Of a DNA stretch of 64,000 nucleotides, positions 1 through 7,710 are shown in pieces. The position numbers and the translations under genes are program-made. The notes beneath the pieces were generated by a model that was given only the letters and a program-made list of their open reading frames with translations, ran no database searches and was not told the origin of the DNA. The stretch comes from Arcobacter iocasae (GTDB lineage Bacteria > Campylobacterota > Campylobacteria > Campylobacterales > Arcobacteraceae). Location: contig NZ_CP090177.1 of the NCBI RefSeq assembly GCF_042214795.1, forward strand, positions 744,001 through 808,000. Reading direction: 5' to 3'. Numbering within the stretch: position 1 is the first letter of the stretch; each line of letters opens with the position of its first letter.

Positions 1-2074
1 CATGTTCTAAGAATGGAATTAATGAAGCAGCAACACCCATAACCATTTGAGAAGAAATATCAATTAAATTAACTTTCCCTCTTTCAACAATTAGGATTTC
101 ACCGTCTTGTCTAGCTTCAATTAAAGGTTCAACAATTTTACCATTGTCATCAACTTTAGTAGAACCAGGAGCAATTAATAATCCCTCTTCTTGAGTTGCA
201 GTAACATAAATAATTTCATTTGAAACAATACCATCATGAACTTTTTTATATGGTGCTTCAATAAATCCTAATTCATTTACTTTAGCAAATGTAGAAAGTG
301 TATTGATAAGACCAATATTTTGTCCCTCTGGAGTCTCAACTGGACAAATTCTTCCGTAGTGAGTTGCGTGAACATCTCTTACTTCAAATCCAGCTCTCTC
401 TTTTACAAGTCCACCCTCACCAAGTGCAGAAAGTCTTCTTTTATGAGTAACTTCTGATAATGGGTTAGTTTGGTCCATAAATTGTGATAATTGACCAGAT
501 GTAAAGAACTCAGTAATTGTTGATGTAATCATTTTAGAGTTAACTAAATCATGTGGCATTATATCTTCTAATGTACCAGATAAAGTAGTCATTTTATCTC
601 TAATTGCTTTTTGCATTTTGATTAAACCAGAATGCATTTCATTAGCAAGTAACTCACCAATAGCTCTAATTCTTCTGTTACCTAAGTGATCTCTATCATC
701 GATATGCCCATGACCAGATTTAACTTTTACAAGGTATTGAACAGTTTTAATAACATCTTCATAAGTAAGTGTTGTAACATATTCAGGAACATTTACACCT
801 AACTTGTGGTTCATTTTCATTCTTCCCACTTTTGTTAAGTCATATCTTTCTGGATCAAAGAATAATTTTTTAACGAAATCTTTAGCAGCTTCTTTAGTTA
901 CAGGCTCACCTGGTCTCATTACTTTATAAATTCTAATAGCAGCTAAATCATTTTCATCTTCTAATTGCTCAGTTTGTCTTAATAATTTTAAAGACTCAGC
1001 ATCTGCAGCAAATGCATTGATAATAGAATCATCAACACCTTCAGCTAAATCATTTGCAATATCAAAAGAATCAAAACCTAAGTCAAGTAATTTTTTTAAT
1101 TTTAATTCATCTAAATGAGTTAAAGAATCAAATAATACTTCACCAGATTCTGGATCAAAAATTGTACCAGCAGTACTTCTGTCCATTAATAATTCAACTG
1201 GGTATTCAACTAATTTTAATCCACCATCAACTAATGCTTTAGCTTTTCTAGCAGTTAATCTTTTTCCAGCAGCAATTACTAAATTACCTTTATCATCTTT
1301 AATATCAAATTCAACTCTTCCTGTGAAGTCTTCAGGACTAAATTCAGTTAAGAATTTATTGTTTTTAATTTTAATATTTAAAATTGGGTAGAACATTTTG
1401 ATAATATCTTCTTTAGAATATCCTAATGCTCTAAAAAGAATAGTTACAGGAACTTTTCTTCTTTTGTTGATTCTTACATATAATACATCTTTTGCATCAT
1501 ATTCAAAATATAACCAAGAACCTCTATCTGGAATAATTTGTCCAGTGTAGATTAGTTTATTTCCAGCAGTGTTTGATTCTTCTTCTTTGAAGATAACACC
1601 AGGAGATCTATGTAATTGGTTAACAACAACTCTTTCAACACCATTTACAATAAATGAAGTTCTATCTGTCATTAAAGGTATTTCTCTAACGAATAAAGAT
1701 TGTTCTTTCATATCTTTAACGCCGATTTTTTCACCAGTTTTTTCGTTAAGATCCCAAAGAGTTAATCTTATTTTGATTTTTAATGGGATTGAGTAAGTAA
1801 GACCTCTAACCATAGACTCTCTAACATCGTATTTTGGTTTACCCACTTCACTTTCTATATAATCAAGAGTAATTCTACCTTGAGCATCATGTATTGGGAA
1901 AATTGATTTAAATACTTTTTCTATTCCAGCATCTGTTCTGCTCTCTTTTCCTACCATTAAAAAGTTGTCATACGAATTTTGTTGTAATTGTAATAAATTA
2001 GGAATTTCAATATGTTGTGGATTTTTAGCAAAATCGACTCTAAGCCTATTACCAGATTTTAAAGAATTTAGCAT
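1..2074 (-). CDS. rpoB: RNA polymerase beta subunit, N-terminal half (cut by window edge)
   Basis: Catalytic beta subunit of DNA-dependent RNA polymerase. Translating the minus strand from the ATG at 2074 gives an open frame of about 691 codons running off the left edge, roughly half of a normal RpoB. It starts MLNSLKSGNRLRVDF and contains the protrusion/lobe regions and the rifampicin-pocket segment (SQFMDQTNPLSEVTHKRR, about residue 525), followed by ERAGFEVRDVHATHYGR. The Asp, His and Ser of the pocket that are usually changed in resistant mutants are the susceptible forms. It is the last gene seen of the rplK-rplA-rplJ-rplL-rpoB series and lies 174 bp after rplL, with hairpins in the gap. 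Confidence 0.98.
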   Translation of the reverse strand, partial: MLNSLKSGNRLRVDFAKNPQHIEIPNLLQLQQNSYDNFLMVGKESRTDAGIEKVFKSIFPIHDAQGRITLDYIESEVGKPKYDVRESMVRGLTYSIPLKIKIRLTLWDLNEKTGEKIGVKDMKEQSLFVREIPLMTDRTSFIVNGVERVVVNQLHRSPGVIFKEEESNTAGNKLIYTGQIIPDRGSWLYFEYDAKDVLYVRINKRRKVPVTILFRALGYSKEDIIKMFYPILNIKIKNNKFLTEFSPEDFTGRVEFDIKDDKGNLVIAAGKRLTARKAKALVDGGLKLVEYPVELLMDRSTAGTIFDPESGEVLFDSLTHLDELKLKKLLDLGFDSFDIANDLAEGVDDSIINAFAADAESLKLLRQTEQLEDENDLAAIRIYKVMRPGEPVTKEAAKDFVKKLFFDPERYDLTKVGRMKMNHKLGVNVPEYVTTLTYEDVIKTVQYLVKVKSGHGHIDDRDHLGNRRIRAIGELLANEMHSGLIKMQKAIRDKMTTLSGTLEDIMPHDLVNSKMITSTITEFFTSGQLSQFMDQTNPLSEVTHKRRLSALGEGGLVKERAGFEVRDVHATHYGRICPVETPEGQNIGLINTLSTFAKVNELGFIEAPYKKVHDGIVSNEIIYVTATQEEGLLIAPGSTKVDDNGKIVEPLIEARQDGEILIVERGKVNLIDISSQMVMGVAASLIPFLEH

Positions 2075-2129
2075 AGTTCACCTTGTCAAAAATTTGATTT
2101 TTTTTTTGCTTTTTAGTATAAAGCACAAA

Positions 2130-2220
2130 AGCATCCCTAAAGGATAGGGTTAAAATTCCTTGGAATTTTAACCTTAGCCTTCAAAGATGCTATCTATATA
2201 CAAGGCATGAAAGCCTTGTA
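2130..2220 (-). promoter_or_regulatory. rplL-rpoB intergenic hairpins (attenuator or processing site)
   Basis: Two inverted repeats are visible: 2148-2159 with 2162-2173 (12 bp, 2-nt loop), enclosed by 2130-2135 with 2186-2191; and 2199-2206 with 2213-2220 (8 bp, 6-nt loop). Neither is followed by a U-tract on the minus strand, so a full terminator is unlikely. In E. coli the same gap holds an attenuator and an RNase III site; a similar role here is inferred. Confidence 0.5.
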
Positions 2221-2248
2221 TTACATAGAATAAATTACAAGTAAGTAA

Positions 2249-2620
2249 TTATTTTAATTCTACTTTTGCACCAGCTGCTTCTAATTCAGCTTTAGCTGCT
2301 TCTGCATCTTCTTTTCCAATACCTTCTTTAACGATTGCACCAGCTTCTTCAGACATAGCTTTAGCTTCTTTTAGTCCAAGACCAGTTAATGCTCTAATTG
2401 CTTTAATAACATTAATTTTTTTGTCTCCTGCATCAACAAGAACAACATTAAATTCTGTTTGCTCTTCAGCAGATTCAGTAGCTGCAACAGCTCCTCCAGC
2501 AACTGCAACAGGTTGTGCAGATACTCCAAATTTTTCTTCGAATTCTTTTACTAATTCAGATAACTCTAATACAGATAAACCAGAGATGTATTCTAATACG
2601 TCTTCTTTAGAAATTGCCAT
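2249..2620 (-). CDS. rplL: Large-subunit ribosomal protein L7/L12
   Basis: Forms the flexible stalk of the 50S subunit that recruits translational GTPases. The 123 residues show the full layout: an N-terminal helical dimerisation domain (MAISKEDVLEYISGLSVLEL), an Ala-rich hinge near residues 38-50, and the globular C-terminal domain with the lysine-rich signature KKINVIKAIRALTGLGLKEAK. Length is normal for the family. It follows rplJ by 53 bp, so L10 and L7/L12 are probably co-transcribed and share the L10 leader control. Confidence 0.98.
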   Translation of the reverse strand: MAISKEDVLEYISGLSVLELSELVKEFEEKFGVSAQPVAVAGGAVAATESAEEQTEFNVVLVDAGDKKINVIKAIRALTGLGLKEAKAMSEEAGAIVKEGIGKEDAEAAKAELEAAGAKVELK

Positions 2621-2673
2621 TTCATTTCCTTCTAATTTTTTATTTTTATTTTTATTTAAATAATTGTTGCTTA

Positions 2674-3165
2674 TTAAGCAGCCTCTTCTTCTTTTTTCTT
2701 TCTAAGAGCATCAAGCCCAATAGTAAAGTTCGTAACTGGCGCCATCCATGTAGCTGCAAGCATACCAAGAAGTTGTTCTCTTGATGGTAACTTAGCAAAT
2801 GCATTAACAGTAGCAAGATCAGCGATTTTACCTTCAATGATACCAGATTTGATAGCAAATTTATCTTTATTTGCAGATGCAAAAGTGTCAGCTACTTTAC
2901 AAGCTGAGATTTGATCTTCTGACCATAAGAAAATGTTTGTACCAGTTAATTCGATATCACCTAATTCAGCATTTTTTACAGAAACAGCAACAAGAGTATT
3001 TTTTGCAACTTGTACTTTAGTTCCATTATCTCTAGCGTCTTTTCTTAATACTTCTAACTGTTTATGAGTCAATCCTTTATAATCACAAACTACGATAGCT
3101 TGAGACTCTTTGAATTCAGAAGTTAAGAAATCAACGATTTCTGATTTTTGTTGTTTAGTCATCAT
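2674..3165 (-). CDS. rplJ: Large-subunit ribosomal protein L10
   Basis: Anchors L7/L12 dimers to 23S rRNA at the base of the stalk. The 163-residue product has the typical N-terminus (EIVDFLTSEFKESQAIVVCDYKGLTHKQLEVLRKDARDNG) and a C-terminal helix (FTIGLDALRKKKEEE) that binds L7/L12. Spacing to rplL is short. The roughly 220 bp upstream, between rplA and rplJ, is structured and sits where the autoregulatory L10 leader is expected. Confidence 0.97.
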   Translation of the reverse strand: MMTKQQKSEIVDFLTSEFKESQAIVVCDYKGLTHKQLEVLRKDARDNGTKVQVAKNTLVAVSVKNAELGDIELTGTNIFLWSEDQISACKVADTFASANKDKFAIKSGIIEGKIADLATVNAFAKLPSREQLLGMLAATWMAPVTNFTIGLDALRKKKEEEAA

Positions 3166-3173
3166 TATATATT

Positions 3174-3386
3174 TCCCCCTTTCAAAACATCCAACTTCGG
3201 CGGGTTTTACAAGATACGGGGGTATCTAACCAGCTGTCTTCAGTTTTATATCAGTGCCTTGAATAACACTCAAAAATATTGATTTTATCAACATATTTGA
3301 ATGTTAAAATTTCTTTTAACAAGTTTACAGGTAAATCAAAGACCTAACTGTAAACTTAAATAAATAAAAGTAAAATTTACTTTTAT
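3174..3386 (-). promoter_or_regulatory. Probable L10 leader RNA and rplA-rplJ intergenic structures
   Basis: This 213-bp gap before rplJ contains several inverted repeats: 3303-3320 (short hairpin), 3321-3330 with 3348-3357, and a near-perfect palindrome at 3362-3388 that overlaps the rplA stop. The stretch at 3180-3260 is more GC-rich than its surroundings. In many bacteria an L10-binding leader regulates rplJL from this position. The call is by position and structure; a covariance search would settle it. Confidence 0.5.
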
Positions 3387-4088
3387 TTACGCTTTTATAT
3401 CCATAACTTCTAAAACCTCTAATGAAATAGATGGTGACATAGTTAAAGAAAGTGCAGCATTAGTAATATATCTACCTTTTGCAGTTGAAGGTTTAGCTTT
3501 ATTAATTGCACCTACAAATGCTTTGATATTTTCTGTAATTGCTTCGTTAGAAAATGAAACTTTTCCAACTGCAGCTTGCATATTACCTTTTTTGTCAACT
3601 CTATATGTAACTTGACCACCTTTAGCATCATTAACAGCTTTGTTAACATCCATTGTAACAGTTCCAGTTTTAGGATTAGGCATTAAACCTTTTGGCCCTA
3701 AAATTCTACCAATTTTACCAACCATTCCCATACAATCAGGAGTTGCTATTAAAACATCAAAATCGATGTTTCCAGCTTGAATTGATTCTACTAAATCATC
3801 ATTTCCAACAATATCAGCACCAGCTGCTTTTGCTTCATCCATTTTTGTTCCCTTAGCGAAAACTGCAACTCTTACAGTTTTACCAGTACCATGAGGAAGA
3901 ACAACTGCACCTCTGATCATTTGATCAGCGTGTCTTGGATCTACATTAAGATTAAGTGCAACTTCAACACTTTCATCAAATTTAGCTGATTTTAAATCTT
4001 TTACACAAACAACTGCTTCTGCTAATGTGTATTTTTTATCTTCGATTTTTTCTAATAAACTTTTATATCTTTTTGAAACTTTTGCCAT
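3387..4088 (-). CDS. rplA: Large-subunit ribosomal protein L1
   Basis: L1 binds 23S rRNA and forms the mobile stalk at the E site; in bacteria it also represses the L11 operon by binding its own mRNA. The 233-residue product is full length and has the family signatures IRGAVVLPHGTGKTVRVAVFA, MGMVGKIGRILGPKGLMPNPKTGTVT and GKVSFS. It lies 110 bp after rplK and ends just before the L10 leader region. Confidence 0.98.
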   Translation of the reverse strand: MAKVSKRYKSLLEKIEDKKYTLAEAVVCVKDLKSAKFDESVEVALNLNVDPRHADQMIRGAVVLPHGTGKTVRVAVFAKGTKMDEAKAAGADIVGNDDLVESIQAGNIDFDVLIATPDCMGMVGKIGRILGPKGLMPNPKTGTVTMDVNKAVNDAKGGQVTYRVDKKGNMQAAVGKVSFSNEAITENIKAFVGAINKAKPSTAKGRYITNAALSLTMSPSISLEVLEVMDIKA

Positions 4089-4198
4089 TTTATTCTCCGC
4101 AATTTTATTTTTTTCAAGGAAACTTTGCTTTTAAAGCTAAAGAGTACTTGTTTGCTACCGCCGTTTAAGCCTGGTGGTAAGGCTTATGAAAAGAAATA

Positions 4199-4624
4199 TT
4201 AAATTTCTACTTCAATTCCCATAGATCTAGCAGAACCTGCAACAATTTTTGCAGCTTGTTCTTTATCATCTGTATTTAAATCTTTGATTTTCATATCAAC
4301 GATTTCCATAACTTGATCTTTAGTCAATTTACCAATTTTGTTTTTAAGTGCGTTATCGCTACCTTTTTTAACACCTGAAGTTTTTTTAATTAAGTCAGTC
4401 ATTGGTGGTTGTTTAACTAAAAATGTAAAACTTTTATCTGTATAATAAGTAATTTCTACAGGAATACTAAACCCTGCTTTATCCTTAGTTTTTTCGTTGA
4501 AAGCTTTACAAAATTCCATAATATTGATTCCTCTTTGCCCTAATGCAGGACCAACAGGTGGTGATGGGTTTGCAGCACCAGCAGGAATTTGAAGTTTTAA
4601 AACACCAGCTATTTTTTTAGCCAT
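4199..4624 (-). CDS. rplK: Large-subunit ribosomal protein L11
   Basis: L11 binds the GTPase-associated centre of 23S rRNA. The 141 residues start MAKKIAGVLKLQIPAG and include the proline-rich N-terminal helix (GAANPSPPVGPALGQRGINIMEFCKAFN), known in the family as the thiostrepton and stringent-response interface. The length matches the family. It is preceded by a long hairpin at 4658-4707 that could carry L1-mediated control of rplK-rplA. Confidence 0.98.
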   Translation of the reverse strand: MAKKIAGVLKLQIPAGAANPSPPVGPALGQRGINIMEFCKAFNEKTKDKAGFSIPVEITYYTDKSFTFLVKQPPMTDLIKKTSGVKKGSDNALKNKIGKLTKDQVMEIVDMKIKDLNTDDKEQAAKIVAGSARSMGIEVEI

Positions 4625-4657
4625 CTTTTCTCCTTTTAAATTTGTTGTTTAATGATT

Positions 4658-4707
4658 TAGACATTAGGCAAGAAAACTCAGAAGCTAATTTTTTTGCCTA
4701 ATGTCTA
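4658..4707 (-). promoter_or_regulatory. Long perfect hairpin in the rplK leader
   Basis: A 14-bp perfect inverted repeat pairs 4658-4671 (TAGACATTAGGCAA) with 4694-4707, with a 22-nt loop, in the 97-bp gap between nusG and rplK. No U-tract follows on the minus strand, so it is not an evident terminator. Position suggests an L1 autoregulatory site or an RNA processing site. Confidence 0.55.
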
Positions 4708-4721
4708 TATTCAAAGAGTAA

Positions 4722-5249
4722 TTAAACTACTCTTTCTACTTGTGTATAAGAAATCTCTACAGGAGTATTTCTTCCGAAAATTGATACATTTAATTTTAGT
4801 ATACCTGAAGCTATGTCAAACTCTTCAACTATACCATTAAAGTTTGCAAATGGACCTTCATTGATTCTTACCATTTCCCCATCGTCAAATGAAACTTTTG
4901 GTTTAGCAGCAGCTCTATTATTAACTTTATCTAAAATAGAATTGATATCTTTTTCAGATAATGGTGTAGGTTTTTTAGACTCACCAATAAATCTACCAAC
5001 TTTTGGCATTGATTGAATTCTATGCCATAATGCAGTATCTAAATCAATTTTAGCAAAAGCATATGCTGGGTATAAAGGTCTTTCAACAATTGTTTTATTA
5101 CCTTTTTTTACTTCAATTAAATCTTCTGTTGGAACTAATACATCAGCAATTTTTCCATCAGCCATTTCATCAGCTAATCTTACTAATGCTCTTTTCACTG
5201 TTAATTCACTACCTGAGTGAGTTTGAATTGCATACCATAAATGTGCCAT
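4722..5249 (-). CDS. nusG: Transcription elongation and antitermination factor NusG
   Basis: NusG binds RNA polymerase and couples it to Rho or to the ribosome. The 175-residue product has the NGN domain at the N-terminus (MAHLWYAIQTHSGSELTVKRAL, then ERPLYPAYAFAKID) and a C-terminal KOW motif (DGEMVRINEGPFANFNGIVEEF). Length is normal. It directly follows secE with a 10-bp gap, the common bacterial secE-nusG pair. Confidence 0.98.
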   Translation of the reverse strand: MAHLWYAIQTHSGSELTVKRALVRLADEMADGKIADVLVPTEDLIEVKKGNKTIVERPLYPAYAFAKIDLDTALWHRIQSMPKVGRFIGESKKPTPLSEKDINSILDKVNNRAAAKPKVSFDDGEMVRINEGPFANFNGIVEEFDIASGILKLNVSIFGRNTPVEISYTQVERVV

Positions 5250-5259
5250 TATTATTTCC

Positions 5260-5442
5260 TTAGTTTATTACTGAAGACAAGCTAAAAGACATTACAGCAT
5301 CTATTAGAGCTAAAAATAATGAAATAACTGTTACTACTACAAATACAGAAATATAAGCAGATCTAATTTGTTCTTTAATTGGAAAAATTACTTTTCCTAT
5401 CTCTTCTCTTGCATTCTTATAATATGTTTTTAACTTACTCAC
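5260..5442 (-). CDS. secE: Preprotein translocase subunit SecE
   Basis: Small membrane subunit of the SecYEG translocon. At 60 residues it is the short single-span form: a basic amphipathic N-terminal part (KLKTYYKNAREEIGKVIFPIKEQIRS) followed by one hydrophobic segment at about residues 30-52. It lies between tRNA-Trp and nusG, the usual place in this phylum. Confidence 0.95.
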   Translation of the reverse strand: MSKLKTYYKNAREEIGKVIFPIKEQIRSAYISVFVVVTVISLFLALIDAVMSFSLSSVIN

Positions 5443-5523
5443 AATCGACTCCAGAGTTATAATTATTTAGCTTATAAATATTTTTTAAAAAAGTTATTTG
5501 TTACTACTTTAAGAAATATTTAG

Positions 5524-5599
5524 TGGCAGGCCAGGAGGGACTCGAACCCCCAGCCATCGGATTTGGAATCCGGCGCTCTACCATTGGAGCTACTGACCT
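5524..5599 (-). tRNA. tRNA-Trp (CCA anticodon)
   Basis: Full cloverleaf on the minus strand. The acceptor stem AGGTCAG pairs with CTGGCCT (one G-U), the anticodon loop reads TTCCAAA, and the T-loop reads TTCGAGT. The 3' CCA is encoded at 5524-5526. It sits between rpmG and secE. Confidence 0.97.
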
Positions 5600-5630
5600 G
5601 CTTAAAAAGATAAAAAGGTTAAGTAAAGTC

Positions 5631-5798
5631 TTACGACTTTAACTTAACTTCTTTATGAATAGTGTGTTTTCTCAATCTCGGACAATATTTGTTAACCTCA
5701 AATTTCTCAGTGTGAGTTTTTGGGTTTTTCCAAGTAGTGTAGTTAATATCTCCACTTTCTTGACATTTTAATCCGATTTTTATTCTAACTGCTGCCAT
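5631..5798 (-). CDS. rpmG: Large-subunit ribosomal protein L33
   Basis: Small 50S protein of 55 residues. Translating from the ATG at 5798 gives MAAVRIKIGLKCQESGDINY, then TTWKNPKTHTEKFEVNKYCP and RLRKHTIHKEVKLKS. The one-Cys-plus-one-Cys pattern (Cys12 and Cys39) is a reduced form of the zinc-binding CxxC pair seen in other L33 proteins. It lies 8 bp downstream of tuf and before tRNA-Trp. Confidence 0.95.
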   Translation of the reverse strand: MAAVRIKIGLKCQESGDINYTTWKNPKTHTEKFEVNKYCPRLRKHTIHKEVKLKS

Positions 5799-5806
5799 AT
5801 TAATCC

Positions 5807-7015
5807 TTATTTGATAACTTCAGCAACAACTCCAGCACCTACAGTTCTACCACCTTCTCTGATAGCGAACTTAGTACCTTTTTCAAGAGCAATTGGTGCA
5901 ACTAAACTAACTGTCATTTCTACATTATCCCCAGGCATAACCATTTCAGTTCCCTCAGGTAATGTACAAGAACCAGTAACGTCTGTTGTTCTTACATAAA
6001 ATTGTGGTCTATATCCAGAGAAAAATGGAGTATGTCTTCCACCCTCTTCTTTAGAAAGGATATAAACTTCTCCTCTAAATTCTGTATGTGGAGTAATTGT
6101 TCCTGGCTTAATAAGAACTTGTCCTCTTTGTACATCTTCTTTTTTGATACCTCTTAAAAGAATACCTGCATTATCTCCAGCTTGACCTTCGTCCATTTCT
6201 TTTCTGAACATTTCAATACCAGTTACAGTAGTTTTTTGAGTATCGTGGATACCAACGATTTCAATTTCTTCACCTAGTTTGATAGTACCTTTTTCAATTC
6301 TACCAGTAACAACTGTACCTCTACCTTGGATAGTAAATACATCTTCAACAGGCATTAAGAAAGCTTGGTCAGCATCTCTAACTGGAGTTGGGATATAAGC
6401 ATCTACTTCATCCATAAGTTTATAGATTTTTTCAGACCACTCACCAGCAGTTCCAGTTTTAGCTTCTTCTAGAGCTCTAAATGCAGAACCTGCAATAATT
6501 GGAGTATCATCACCTGGGAAATCATAAGTAGATAATAATTCTCTAACTTCCATTTCAACAAGTTCTAACATTTCTTCTTTATCTTCATCATCAAGTTGAT
6601 CTTCTTTATTTAAGAAAACAACGATGTATGGAACACCTACTTGTTTAGATAATAAGATGTGCTCTCTAGTTTGTGCCATAGGTCCATCAGTTGAAGCGAT
6701 AACTAAGATAGCTCCGTCCATTTGTGCAGCACCAGTAATCATGTTTTTAACGTAATCGGCGTGACCTGGACAATCTACGTGAGCGTAGTGTCTAGTATCA
6801 GTTTCATACTCAACGTGAGAAGTAGCAATAGTAATTCCTCTTTCTCTTTCTTCTGGAGCGTTATCAATTTGATCATAATCCATTGTTGCTTGACCATTTT
6901 TTAGTGCAAGAACCATAGTGATCGCAGCAGTTAATGTAGTTTTACCGTGGTCAACGTGACCAATAGTACCAATATTTACGTGTGGTTTACTTCTGTCAAA
7001 TTTTTCTTTTGCCAT
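5807..7015 (-). CDS. tuf: Elongation factor Tu
   Basis: GTPase that delivers aminoacyl-tRNA to the ribosome. The 402 residues show the P-loop GHVDHGKTT (about residue 19), switch II DCPGHADYVKNMITGAAQMDG, the guanine-specificity motif NKED and the SAF motif. Domains 2 and 3 are complete through to GAGVVAEVIK. It is a single-gene unit with a hairpin leader, between the tRNA-Gly/Tyr/Thr cluster and rpmG. Confidence 0.99.
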   Translation of the reverse strand: MAKEKFDRSKPHVNIGTIGHVDHGKTTLTAAITMVLALKNGQATMDYDQIDNAPEERERGITIATSHVEYETDTRHYAHVDCPGHADYVKNMITGAAQMDGAILVIASTDGPMAQTREHILLSKQVGVPYIVVFLNKEDQLDDEDKEEMLELVEMEVRELLSTYDFPGDDTPIIAGSAFRALEEAKTGTAGEWSEKIYKLMDEVDAYIPTPVRDADQAFLMPVEDVFTIQGRGTVVTGRIEKGTIKLGEEIEIVGIHDTQKTTVTGIEMFRKEMDEGQAGDNAGILLRGIKKEDVQRGQVLIKPGTITPHTEFRGEVYILSKEEGGRHTPFFSGYRPQFYVRTTDVTGSCTLPEGTEMVMPGDNVEMTVSLVAPIALEKGTKFAIREGGRTVGAGVVAEVIK

Positions 7016-7048
7016 AGAATTTTTCCTTTAAAAGATTTAATAAAATTG

Positions 7049-7090
7049 CCCTCTGAGCAGATAAGCCCAAAAGCTGATCTATTCAGAGGG
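7049..7090 (-). promoter_or_regulatory. Hairpin in the tuf leader
   Basis: CCCTCTGA at 7049-7056 pairs perfectly with TCAGAGGG at 7083-7090, and inner bases around 7059-7066 and 7073-7080 extend the stem. It lies 34 bp upstream of the tuf start. The only clear -10-like box upstream is TATAAT near 7158 on the minus strand, so the hairpin is probably within the tuf leader or at a tRNA-mRNA processing junction. Confidence 0.45.
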
Positions 7091-7255
7091 GTATTGTGAG
7101 ACATTCACATAAGTTAAATGTATTAATACAACTAAATTATGTTAACGGGTCGCAATTATACACTAAAAAAGATTACAAGGAGATTACAATGTAGTAAAAG
7201 AGTTATAATTTTTGCAATATATATAACTCAGCTCCCAGAATCAATAAAAAATAAA

Positions 7256-7332
7256 TGGAGCGGGAGACGAGACTCGAACTCGCGACAATCTGCTTGGAAG
7301 GCAGAAGCTCTAGCCAACTGAGCTACTCCCGC
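7256..7332 (-). tRNA. tRNA-Gly (TCC anticodon)
   Basis: Minus-strand cloverleaf with acceptor stem GCGGGAG pairing with CTCCCGC, anticodon loop CTTCCAA, T-loop TTCGAGT and an encoded CCA at 7256-7258. It is part of a four-tRNA cluster upstream of tuf. Confidence 0.97.
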
Positions 7333-7340
7333 TCATTTAA

Positions 7341-7425
7341 TGGTGGTGAGGGAAGGATTTGAACCTTCGAAGCCGTAGGCGGCGGATTTACAATCCGCAG
7401 GATTTGACCACTCTCCAACCTCACC
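7341..7425 (-). tRNA. tRNA-Tyr (GTA anticodon)
   Basis: Type II tRNA with a long variable arm (CCGCCTACGGCTTCG region). Acceptor stem GGTGAGG pairs with CCTCACC, anticodon GTA, encoded CCA at 7341-7343. Only 8 bp separate it from tRNA-Gly. Confidence 0.97.
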
Positions 7426-7495
7426 GGTTGAAAATTATTAATCTGGTCTAGCGCTGTTCTTCAAAAATGAAGATTTCGCAGACTTATAACTTATA

Positions 7496-7572
7496 TGGAG
7501 CTGGTGAAGGGAGTTGAACCCCCGACCTGCTGATTACAAATCAGCTGCTCTAGCCAACTGAGCTACACCAGC
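7496..7572 (-). tRNA. tRNA-Thr (TGT anticodon)
   Basis: Minus-strand cloverleaf with acceptor stem GCTGGTG pairing with CACCAGC, anticodon loop TTTGTAA, T-loop TTCAACT and encoded CCA at 7496-7498. Confidence 0.97.
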
Positions 7573-7593
7573 ATATAAATATATTTACAAAAA

Positions 7594-7669
7594 TGGTGGC
7601 GCGGGGCAGAATCGAACTGCCGACACAAGGATTTTCAGTCCTTTGCTCTACCGACTGAGCTACCGAGCC
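7594..7669 (-). tRNA. tRNA-Phe (GAA anticodon)
   Basis: Minus-strand cloverleaf with anticodon loop CTGAAAA, T-loop TTCGATT and encoded CCA at 7594-7596. The acceptor stem GGCTCGG faces CCGCGCC, leaving one U-C mismatch at the fourth pair; the other six pairs are standard. Confidence 0.95.
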
Positions 7670-7710
7670 ATCGTTTTTGGACTGAAATTATAATGTCTAT
7701 CATATTAATT

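Noticed and set aside
1054..2147. Plus-strand frames of 60-75 codons
   Set aside because: They are antisense to rpoB, which is fully open on the other strand through this region.
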